A DNA stretch of 21,376 bases. It comes from Opitutaceae bacterium. Its GTDB lineage: Bacteria; Verrucomicrobiota; Verrucomicrobiia; Opitutales; Opitutaceae. Of the stretch, positions 7,872 through 13,912 are shown piece by piece; position 1 is the first letter of the stretch, and each line of letters opens with the position of its first letter. The notes below the pieces were generated by a model. That model worked only from the letters and a program-made list of their open reading frames with translations, made no database searches and was not told the DNA's origin. A program made the translations under genes and the position numbers. Location: contig JANXSC010000142.1 in the NCBI GenBank assembly GCA_025352845.1, positions 1 through 21,376 on the forward strand, given 5' to 3'.

Positions 7872-8320
7872 TTGGCCGGGCTGGCCGCCGCCGTCCCCGC
7901 ACCGGCGCGCACGACGAGGATGGGAATCGCAGTGTTGTGCCGCACCTTGTCGATCGTGCTGCCTAGGAAGAAATCGCCGATCAACTTGTGCCCGTGCGAG
8001 GTCATCGCGATGAGGTCGCACGCGCGCGCCTCGGCGGTCCGGAGAATTTCCGTGGGCGGGTTGCCGAGCGCGAGCTCGGTCTGGACGTGCAGCTCCAAGG
8101 CACGGAACCGCTGGGCCACGCCGTCGAGGTAGGCGCGGTCCGTTTTCATCTCATCGGACTCCGAGAGCTTGAGCTGGTTGAAATTCCGCGCGGCAAAACC
8201 GTCGGCGACGTGCAGCAGCAGCAGTTCGGACCCAAGCCGCCGCGCGAGTTCCGCGATGTGCGGCACCAGCGTGTCGTCGGCGGGGCCGTTTTCGAGGGCG
8301 ACGAGAATTTTTTTATACAT
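7868..8320 (-). CDS. Universal stress protein (UspA family, ATP-binding type)
   Basis: A 150-residue single-domain Usp. The N-terminus MYKKILVALE is the first beta strand; LLLLHVAD (33-40) is the second; the nucleotide-binding signature SHGHKLIGDFFLGST (108-122) fits the G-x2-G-x9-G-S/T type, followed by the usual IPILVVR strand (132-138). Usp proteins are cytoplasmic and bind ATP or AMP, often tuning transporters or stress survival. It begins 18 bp after the mntH stop and overlaps the next small membrane gene by 4 bp, so all three are one unit. The pairing with an Nramp transporter suggests it could modulate Mn uptake, which is inference from context. No SD is seen before the ATG. Confidence 0.92.
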   Translation of the reverse strand: MYKKILVALENGPADDTLVPHIAELARRLGSELLLLHVADGFAARNFNQLKLSESDEMKTDRAYLDGVAQRFRALELHVQTELALGNPPTEILRTAEARACDLIAMTSHGHKLIGDFFLGSTIDKVRHNTAIPILVVRAGAGTAAASPAK

Positions 8321-8338
8321 GGGGAAGTTCCGTGAAGT

Positions 8339-9739
8339 TCAGCTCGCCGCAGACAAACCGATGAGGCCGTAAATCGCCTTCGTCCAAGCCTCGGGCAGCA
8401 GCGTGTCGACGAGCAGCTTCACGTTGAGGGTGATGATGACGAGCGTGATCGTCCAACCCACGAGCTTGATCCACCACGGGTTCACAAACGCGCCCATCTT
8501 CGTGCGGTCGCCGGTGAAGCGCATCAGCGGCCAGCACGCGAAACCGAGCTGCATGGAGAGGCACACCTGGCTCGCAACGAGCAGCTCCGTGCTCTTGTCC
8601 TCGCCGAAGAAACCGATGACCAGCACCGCCGGCACGATGGCGATGCCGCGCGTGATGAGCCGGCGCAGCCACGGGCGCAGCCGGATGTTGAGGAAACCCT
8701 CCATCACGATCTGGCCGGCGAGCGTGCCGGTGAGCGTGGAGTTTTGTCCCGACGCGAGCAGCGCCAGCGCGAAGAGCGTGCCGGCAAACGACACCCCGAG
8801 CACGCCGTCGAGCAGGTGGTAGGCCTCCTGGATTTCCCCAACATTTTGATGGCCCGTGCCGTGAAACGCCGCGGCGGAGAGGATGAGAATCGCGGCGTTG
8901 ATGAAGAGCGCGAACATCAGCGCAAACGTCGAGTCGATCGTGCCGAACTTGATCGCCTCGGCCTTGCCCGCGGCGTGCTGCTCGTATTTCCGCGTCTGGA
9001 TGATCGACGAGTGCAGGTAGAGATTGTGCGGCATCACGGTCGCGCCGAGGATGCCGATGGCGACGTAGAGCATCTCGGAGTTGCGGAGGATTTCGAGCCG
9101 CGGCATGAAACCGGAGAAAATCCCGCCCAGGTCGGGTTTCGCAATGAACAGCTCCACCGCGAAACACCCGCCGATGGTCAGGATGAGCGTGATGACGAGC
9201 GCCTCGATGTAGCGGAAGCCGCGGTTTTGCAGCAGCAGCACGATCATCACATCGAGCACCGTGATCCCGCAGCCCCAGATCAGCGGGATGCCAAAGAGCA
9301 GTTGCAACCCGATCGCCGAGCCGACGACCTCCGCGAGATCGCACGCCGCGATCGCGAGTTCGCAGAGCACCCAGAGAAACCACACCGTCGGCTTCGAGTA
9401 GTGATCGCGGCACGCCTGCGCGAGGTCGCGCCCCGTGGCGACGCCGAGCTTGATGCAGAGGTGCTGCAGCAGGATCGCCATCAGGTTTGAAATCATGATG
9501 ACGGACAGCAGCGAGTAGCCGAACTTCGCGCCGCCCGCGAGGTCGGTGGCCCAGTTGCCCGGGTCCATATAGCCGACGGCCACGAGAAATCCGGGGCCGG
9601 AGAAGGCGAAGACCTTGCGCCAAAATCCGGCGCCCGCCGGCACCGTGATGGAGCGATGCACCTCGGGCAGGCTTTCATGTGCGCGCGGATGCCGCCAGCC
9701 AGCGTCGGCCGTGGGAGGGGTGGGAGGAGCTTCGTTCAT
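8339..9739 (-). CDS. mntH: Nramp-family divalent metal transporter (Mn2+/H+), MntH
   Basis: A 466-residue inner-membrane protein with about 11 transmembrane helices. Start ATG 9739 was preferred to a longer frame (9856) that would run into the upstream gene; it gives the usual hydrophilic N-terminus of about 45 residues. Diagnostic Nramp metal-site motifs are intact: DPGN in TM1 (D59, N62) and GATVMPHNLYLHS in TM6 (A233, M236, H238). The family couples proton entry to Mn2+ (or Fe2+) uptake. It follows the outer-membrane barrel gene by 11 bp and precedes uspA by 18 bp. The operon diverges from a DtxR/MntR-type regulator with a palindromic operator between them, making manganese the most likely substrate. 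The ATG is preceded by ACGATTTT, no SD. Confidence 0.95.
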   Translation of the reverse strand: MNEAPPTPPTADAGWRHPRAHESLPEVHRSITVPAGAGFWRKVFAFSGPGFLVAVGYMDPGNWATDLAGGAKFGYSLLSVIMISNLMAILLQHLCIKLGVATGRDLAQACRDHYSKPTVWFLWVLCELAIAACDLAEVVGSAIGLQLLFGIPLIWGCGITVLDVMIVLLLQNRGFRYIEALVITLILTIGGCFAVELFIAKPDLGGIFSGFMPRLEILRNSEMLYVAIGILGATVMPHNLYLHSSIIQTRKYEQHAAGKAEAIKFGTIDSTFALMFALFINAAILILSAAAFHGTGHQNVGEIQEAYHLLDGVLGVSFAGTLFALALLASGQNSTLTGTLAGQIVMEGFLNIRLRPWLRRLITRGIAIVPAVLVIGFFGEDKSTELLVASQVCLSMQLGFACWPLMRFTGDRTKMGAFVNPWWIKLVGWTITLVIITLNVKLLVDTLLPEAWTKAIYGLIGLSAAS

Positions 9740-9750
9740 AAAATCGTGGA

Positions 9751-10605
9751 TTAGAAACGCCGCGAGATTCCGGCGAACCACCGCGCATCGTCGGCCGCGC
9801 GCGACAGTCCAAACACGCCGCCGAGGTCGAACTGCGTGTTCGGGTTTACTCTCCACGCGACACCGAGATTCAGCGTCGCCACCTGCGCGCCGTCACCCGC
9901 CTCCGAGGTGAGTTCGACGTAGCCGGAAAGATTCTTGCTCCCGAGTTCGTGCCCGAGCGTGGCGGTGTTAAACCAAACGGCCCGCCTGCCGCCGCCGTCG
10001 CGGTGCCGCAGATCGAGCCGGGTCATCGCGCCGAGTTCCCAACCGGCCGGCAGCTCAAACAAGACGGGCAGCGTCACGGCGCCCTCGACCGCCCCGTTGC
10101 CGATCGCGCGGCGCGCCGTCGGCAACTTCAGGTCGAGGATCAGCCCGGCCGCCGACTCGCCGCCGTCGTTGCCCCAGAAATTGAATTTGGTGCGGAACGT
10201 CACATCGCCGAAGCCGCCGTGCGTCTCCCGCGGGCCGGAGCGCGGCTTCTCCGTCTGGCGAACGTAGGGCGCGACAAACACGCCGGCCTCGAAGTTATGC
10301 CGGATGCCGATGCGCACGTTGAACGGCACCACGCCCCACTCCGTCGTGCGCACCCCGTCGAGCCGGTTGCGGGTGAAGCTGGCAAAATCCATTTCGAGCT
10401 GCACGCGCCCCGCATCGACGGTCGTCGGCCCTTCGGTGGCGTCGGGCCGGTCGGTGCTCATTTCGCGCAGCAGCGCATCGGGCGTCGGATTCGCCAGCGA
10501 GTAGGCGCTTTTGTCAGTCGCCGGCACCGCCGCGAAGGCCACCGCACCCAGCGAAACGAGGCCGGCGCCATAGACGGATGAAAAAAATCGGCGAACCAAA
10601 GGCAT
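9751..10605 (-). CDS. Outer-membrane beta-barrel ('MetA-pathway'/transporter-like family)
   Basis: A 284-residue protein from ATG 10605; a TTG 14 codons earlier lies within the operator and was rejected. A signal peptide spans about residues 1-26 (VYGAGLVSLGAVAFAAVPA). After it comes the motif STDRPDATEGPTTVDAGRVQLEM, typical of the family often named 'putative MetA-pathway of phenol degradation' or simply transporter, then alternating amphipathic strands (GIRHNFEAGVFVAPY, AAGLILDLKLP, TQFDLGGVFGLS) and a terminal phenylalanine, the usual outer-membrane barrel C-terminus. Predicted location is the outer membrane. It is the promoter-proximal gene of the mntH operon next to the MntR operator, so it is a candidate outer-membrane Mn2+ channel, in analogy with MnoP of rhizobia; no homology to MnoP is claimed. 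The 'phenol' name is a legacy label not supported by context. Confidence 0.85.
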   Translation of the reverse strand: MPLVRRFFSSVYGAGLVSLGAVAFAAVPATDKSAYSLANPTPDALLREMSTDRPDATEGPTTVDAGRVQLEMDFASFTRNRLDGVRTTEWGVVPFNVRIGIRHNFEAGVFVAPYVRQTEKPRSGPRETHGGFGDVTFRTKFNFWGNDGGESAAGLILDLKLPTARRAIGNGAVEGAVTLPVLFELPAGWELGAMTRLDLRHRDGGGRRAVWFNTATLGHELGSKNLSGYVELTSEAGDGAQVATLNLGVAWRVNPNTQFDLGGVFGLSRAADDARWFAGISRRF

Positions 10606-10630
10606 GGAATTGGCGGAGGGTTGTGCGGCC

Positions 10631-10652
10631 TTATTTTGATTAGTCAAAATAA
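10631..10652. promoter_or_regulatory. Palindromic MntR/DtxR-type operator in mntR/mntH divergent region
   Basis: Perfect inverted repeat: TTATTTTGA (10631-10639), spacer TTAG, TCAAAATAA (10644-10652). It is a conspicuously AT-rich island in GC-rich DNA and sits 25 bp from the barrel-gene start and 42 bp from the mntR start. Size and symmetry fit a dimeric DtxR-family site. On the minus strand it contains TTGACT, a -35-like hexamer 42 nt upstream of the barrel ATG, so occupancy would block that promoter; its right edge lies 8 bp before the TTGCTT -35-like hexamer of mntR, allowing autoregulation. Confidence 0.8.
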
Positions 10653-10660
10653 ATCTTTAG

Positions 10661-10688
10661 TTGCTTCAAACCCAGCGGTGCCTATCTC
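10661..10688 (+). promoter_or_regulatory. Putative mntR promoter
   Basis: TTGCTT (10661-10666), a 16-nt spacer and TATCTC (10683-10688), ending 6 nt before the GTG start at 10695. It abuts the palindromic operator. The -35 belongs to the TTGCNN series in this window; this is the best -10 of the series. Confidence 0.45.
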
Positions 10689-10694
10689 ACCCGC

Positions 10695-11357
10695 GTGGCC
10701 ACCATCGCTGTCGAAAACTACCTCAAGCACGTGCTCCTGCTCTCCGCCGGCTCCGACGATCTCGTGTCGATGGGCGCGCTCGCGAGCGCGGTGGCGGTGG
10801 TGCCAGGCACGGCGACCACGATGGTGAAGGCGCTCGCCGACGAGGGGCTCGTCGAGCACCAGCCCCGCCACGGCGTGCGCCTCACGCCCGAGGGCCGGCG
10901 CCTCGCGCTCAACGTCCTCCGCAAGCACCGGCTGGTCGAAACCTTCCTCGTCAACGTGCTGAAGATGGACTGGGCCAAGGTCCACGCCGAGGCCGAGCAG
11001 CTCGAGCACGCGATCTCCGACGAGGTGCTCGACCGGCTCGACGCGCTCCTCGGCCACCCGCAAACCGATCCACACGGCGATCCGATCCCGAGCCGACAGG
11101 GCAAGTTGAGTTCGCAGGTCTATGCCACGCTCGCGACCTGCGTCACGGATCGGGGTGTGCGCATTGTGCGCATCACGGAGCAGTCCCCGGAGTTTCTGCA
11201 GTTTGCCGAGCAAAACGGCTTGCAGCCGGGCACGACCGTGCGGGTTACCGACCGCAACGTCCCCGCCGGCCTCGTCACGCTGAAAAAATCCGGCGGGCGC
11301 GCGCTGGCCCTGAGTATCGTCGCCGCCGGGAAAATCCTCGTCGAGCCGGCGCGCTGA
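10695..11357 (+). CDS. mntR: DtxR/MntR-family metal-dependent transcriptional regulator
   Basis: A 220-residue protein (GTG start) with the DtxR layout: winged helix-turn-helix (about 10-65, with SMGALASAVAVVPGTATTMVKALADEGLV as the HTH), dimerisation/metal domain (about 66-135, HRLVETFLV...VHAEAEQLEHAISDEVLDRL), and a C-terminal SH3/FeoA-like domain (about 145-220). Aligning by eye, the position of DtxR Cys102 is Glu101 here, with E104 and H105 following, which is the MntR-type (Mn-selective) state; H78, E82 and H97 match other ligands. The positions equivalent to MntR D8 and E11 are N8 and K11, an odd substitution. It diverges from the barrel-mntH operon across a palindromic operator, so it should repress Mn uptake when Mn is replete. 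Start GTG fits the length and has a TTGC motif at -34; no ATG alternative. Confidence 0.92.
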   Translation: MATIAVENYLKHVLLLSAGSDDLVSMGALASAVAVVPGTATTMVKALADEGLVEHQPRHGVRLTPEGRRLALNVLRKHRLVETFLVNVLKMDWAKVHAEAEQLEHAISDEVLDRLDALLGHPQTDPHGDPIPSRQGKLSSQVYATLATCVTDRGVRIVRITEQSPEFLQFAEQNGLQPGTTVRVTDRNVPAGLVTLKKSGGRALALSIVAAGKILVEPAR

Positions 11358-11390
11358 CGGGCGCGGGCACGTCTCATTTTTCTGCAAACC

Positions 11391-11436
11391 CACGGGCGGG
11401 ACGCCCGTGCCACGTGGCATGGGCGTCCCGCCCATG
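11391..11436. repeat. 46-bp double-hairpin palindromic repeat, copy 1
   Basis: Left arm CACGGGCGGGACGCCCGTG (11391-11409), central CCACGTGG, right arm CATGGGCGTCCCGCCCATG (11418-11436). Each arm is a perfect 8-bp hairpin with a 3-nt loop, and the two arms are also inverted copies of one another. It lies in the 165-bp gap between mntR and the serine protease gene. An inverted second copy is at 13786-13831. Typical of REP/BIME-like intergenic elements; read as protein it yields the GTGVPPV/ASRPC artefact. Confidence 0.85.
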
Positions 11437-11522
11437 TCAGAATACTGAGCTGCGCCCAATCCACCGCGCCGCGGCGAAAACCGGCTGGCGTTCTCCGCGG
11501 GGCCGCTTTGCCTTGCCGCGCC

Positions 11523-13040
11523 ATGCTGCCCCCTTTGCGCCCGAGCGCGCTGCTTCGCCTCGTCATTTTAACTTTGTCCGCAATGCCGCCGCTGGCCGCT
11601 CAAGCGCCGTCCGCTGACAAGGCTCCCTCGGTCGAGACTTCCGTCGTGAAGATTTTCTCCACGATGCGTTACCCCGATCCCTACAAGCCGTGGACGAAAC
11701 AGGGACCGCGCGAGTCCACCGGTTCCGGCGTGATCATCGAGGGCAAACGGATTCTCACCAACGCCCACGTCGTGCTCTACGCGACCCAAGTGCAGGTGCA
11801 GGCCAACCAGTCGGGCGACAAAATCACCGCCACCGTCGAATCGATCTCGCAGGGCATCGATCTCGCGGTGCTCAGGCTCGACGACGAGTCGTTCTTCGAC
11901 CACCGCCCGCCGCTGCCCCGCGCCGCGAAGCTCCCCGCCGTGAAGGACTCCGTGCTCGTCTACGGTTTCCCCGCCGGTGGCGCCACGCTCGCGATCACCA
12001 AGGGCATCATCTCGCGGATCGATTTCACGCCCTACAATTTCCCCACCTCGGGCCTGCGCATCCAGATCGACGCCGCGATCAATCCCGGCAACAGCGGCGG
12101 CCCCGCCGTCGATGGCGAAAAGATGATCGGGCTCGCGTTCAGCCGGCTCGGTGGCGGCGACAACATCGGCTACATCATCCCCTGCGAGGAGATCGAGTTG
12201 TTCCTCGCCGATGTCGCCGACGGCCGCTTCGACGGCAAACCCGCGATGTTCGACACGATGCAGACTTTTCAGAACCCCGCGCTCCGCCGCTTTCTCAAGA
12301 TTCCGAAAGACACCGAGGGAATGATCATCACGCAGACCGACACCAACGACCCCAGCTATCCGCTGAAGCAATGGGACCTCATCACCGCCATCGGCGACAC
12401 CAAGATCGATAACGAGGGCATGGTCAAAGTCGGCGACCTGCGCCTGAACTTCCAATATCTCCTCCAAAAAACCGCGCGCAACGGGCGCGTGCCCTTCACC
12501 ATCGTGCGCGGCGGCGCCGAAATGAAAATCGAACTGCCTGTCGCCGCGAAACGGCCGATGCTCATCCCCGATCTCGATGGCGCCTACCCGCCGTATTTCA
12601 TCTACGGCCCGATGGTGTTCTCGACGGCGACACAGCTCTTCCTCGGCGGACTCAACAACGCCGCCATCCCGCTCTCCGCCTCGCGCAGCCCGCTGGCCCT
12701 CCGCCGGGCCGACAAGCCGGCTTTCCCCGGGGAGGAACTCGTCGTCGTCTCATCGCCCTTCTTCACCCACAAGCTCGCCATCGATTATTCGCAAGCCCAG
12801 TCCAACGTCGTCGAAAAGGTAAACGGCACCGTGATCAAAAATCTCGCGCACCTCGTCGCGGTGCTGCGCGACCTGACCGATGAATTTGTCGTTTTCGAAT
12901 TCGCCGGCCGGAGATTTGAAACCCCCGTCTTCCCGCGCCAGGCGATGCTCGCCGCCACCGAGGAAATCCTCATCGACAACGGCATCCGGGCCCAAGGTTC
13001 CCCCGACACGCTCGCCGTCTGGAACGCGAAGTCGAAGTAG
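11523..13040 (+). CDS. Secreted DegP/HtrA-like serine protease with PDZ-like C-terminal region
   Basis: A 505-residue protein. ATG 11523 was chosen over an in-frame TTG (11508); it gives a signal peptide (LLRLVILTLSAMPPLAAQA, about 10-28). The trypsin-like domain (about 40-235) has the full triad: H82 in TNAHVV, D113 in GIDLAVL, S191 in NPGNSGGP. Residues 245-345 form a PDZ-like module (GMIITQTDTNDPSYPLKQWDLITAIGDTKID), and a long C-terminal region (345-505) seems to contain a second degenerate PDZ (VVEKVNGTVIKNLAHLVAVL). The domain order resembles plant-type Deg proteases more than E. coli DegP. Expected role is periplasmic protein quality control. It stands alone, with repeats upstream and clpP 54 bp downstream, perhaps a joint proteostasis locus. 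No SD is visible. Confidence 0.88.
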   Translation: MLPPLRPSALLRLVILTLSAMPPLAAQAPSADKAPSVETSVVKIFSTMRYPDPYKPWTKQGPRESTGSGVIIEGKRILTNAHVVLYATQVQVQANQSGDKITATVESISQGIDLAVLRLDDESFFDHRPPLPRAAKLPAVKDSVLVYGFPAGGATLAITKGIISRIDFTPYNFPTSGLRIQIDAAINPGNSGGPAVDGEKMIGLAFSRLGGGDNIGYIIPCEEIELFLADVADGRFDGKPAMFDTMQTFQNPALRRFLKIPKDTEGMIITQTDTNDPSYPLKQWDLITAIGDTKIDNEGMVKVGDLRLNFQYLLQKTARNGRVPFTIVRGGAEMKIELPVAAKRPMLIPDLDGAYPPYFIYGPMVFSTATQLFLGGLNNAAIPLSASRSPLALRRADKPAFPGEELVVVSSPFFTHKLAIDYSQAQSNVVEKVNGTVIKNLAHLVAVLRDLTDEFVVFEFAGRRFETPVFPRQAMLAATEEILIDNGIRAQGSPDTLAVWNAKSK

Positions 13041-13057
13041 CCGCCGCCACCGCATAC

Positions 13058-13086
13058 TTGCCAATTGCGCCCCGCCTCGCATCGTT
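13058..13086 (+). promoter_or_regulatory. Putative clpP promoter
   Basis: TTGCCA (13058-13063), 17-nt spacer, ATCGTT (13081-13086), then 8 nt to the ATG at 13095. This fits the TTGC series and would give an 0-2 nt or very short leader. The -10 is weak. Confidence 0.4.
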
Positions 13087-13094
13087 CGCGCCCT

Positions 13095-13751
13095 ATGCAT
13101 TTCGACAATCTCCAACCCGCGCTCTCCGCCCCGCTCCCGCGTCTCGACGACGAAGACGATGACGACGATGCCCCGGAGACTGCGCCCGCCAAAAAAGGCG
13201 GCGGCCCCGTCGCGATGGTCATCGCCCGCAAGTTTCTCGAGCAGCGGAAAATTTTTCTCTGGGGCGCCGTCACCGACGAGACCGCCAAGGATCTCACCGA
13301 AAAACTGCTCTACCTCGAGGGCGTCGCCCCCGGCAAAGAAATCATGTTTTATCTGAACTCCCCCGGCGGCTCGATCACCGCGGGCATGGCAATCTTCGAC
13401 ACGATGCGGCTCATCACCTCGCCGATCACGGTCGTCGTCACCGGCATGGCGGCCTCGATGGGTTCGATTCTCCTCTGCGGCGCGGCGAAGGGCCGCCGCC
13501 TACTATACCCGCACTCGCGCGTGCTCATCCACCAGCCGCTCATCTCGGGCCGCATGATTGGGCCGGCGAGCGACATCAACATTCAGGCGAAGGAAATGGA
13601 AAAACTCCGCGCCGAGTTGAACCAAATCCTCGCCACCTCCTCTGGCCAGCCGCTGGAGCGCATCAACAAGGACACCGACCGCGATTTCTACCTGAACGCC
13701 ACCGAAGCCATCGCCTACGGCCTCGCGGATCGAATCGTGGACAAGGTGTGA
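13095..13751 (+). CDS. clpP: ATP-dependent Clp protease proteolytic subunit ClpP with acidic N-terminal extension
   Basis: A 218-residue protein (ATG 13095, chosen over an upstream in-frame start at 13065 inside the presumed promoter). The ClpP core from about residue 40 has the catalytic serine in GMAASMGS (S121), histidine in VLIHQP (H146) and aspartate in NKDTDRD (D197); the NSPGG oxyanion segment is at 88-92. ClpP forms tetradecameric barrels with Clp ATPases in the cytoplasm. The first 40 residues are unusual: a proline/acidic linker with LDDEDDDDDAPE (18-29) and a basic AKKGGG before the usual start; E. coli ClpP has a short propeptide of 14 residues. No clpX or tig lies adjacent, unlike the common tig-clpP-clpX order, so this may be one of several clpP paralogues. 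Confidence 0.94.
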   Translation: MHFDNLQPALSAPLPRLDDEDDDDDAPETAPAKKGGGPVAMVIARKFLEQRKIFLWGAVTDETAKDLTEKLLYLEGVAPGKEIMFYLNSPGGSITAGMAIFDTMRLITSPITVVVTGMAASMGSILLCGAAKGRRLLYPHSRVLIHQPLISGRMIGPASDINIQAKEMEKLRAELNQILATSSGQPLERINKDTDRDFYLNATEAIAYGLADRIVDKV

Positions 13752-13752
13752 T

Positions 13753-13764
13753 ACGAACGTTCGT
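13753..13764. other. 12-bp perfect palindrome just after clpP
   Basis: ACGAACGTTCGT begins 1 bp after the clpP stop codon. It is a perfect dyad without a loop, so it is a poor terminator hairpin; it could be a protein-binding site or chance. No T-tract follows beyond TTTG. Confidence 0.3.
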
Positions 13765-13785
13765 TTGCCTTTGGGCTTTAACAAA

Positions 13786-13831
13786 CATGGGCGAGACGCC
13801 CATGCCACGTGGCACGGGCGTCTCGCCCGTG
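13786..13831. repeat. 46-bp double-hairpin palindromic repeat, copy 2 (inverted)
   Basis: Left arm CATGGGCGAGACGCCCATG, central CCACGTGG, right arm CACGGGCGTCTCGCCCGTG. Its reverse complement equals copy 1 (11391-11436) except at two positions that pair with each other across the dyad. It lies in the convergent gap between clpP and glgB, where it could also act as a bidirectional transcript end. Confidence 0.85.
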
Positions 13832-13912
13832 GGTTGGGTCTAAAAACGAGGGGGACGTCGGTATGGTGACGGCCTTAACGGCGGGTCTCGCGCGACAAAC
13901 TAATTTCCCCGC

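Noticed and set aside
9751..10605. Phenol-degradation role for the barrel protein
   Set aside because: Family label is historical; neighbours and operator point to metal transport.
10644..11459. 271-aa minus-strand ORF starting MGAAQYSDMGGTPMPRGTGVPPV
   Set aside because: Its N-terminus is the translated 46-bp palindromic repeat and the rest is antisense to mntR.
11508..11522. TTG start for the serine protease
   Set aside because: ATG five codons later gives a better signal peptide. The two TTGCC motifs here would fit the TTGC-to-start spacing only if translation began near 11544-11550, where no ATG or GTG exists, so they were not called a promoter.
13503..13808. Small ORFs beginning MAWASRPC / MARASRPW near 13800
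   Set aside because: Translation artefacts of the palindromic repeat copy 2.
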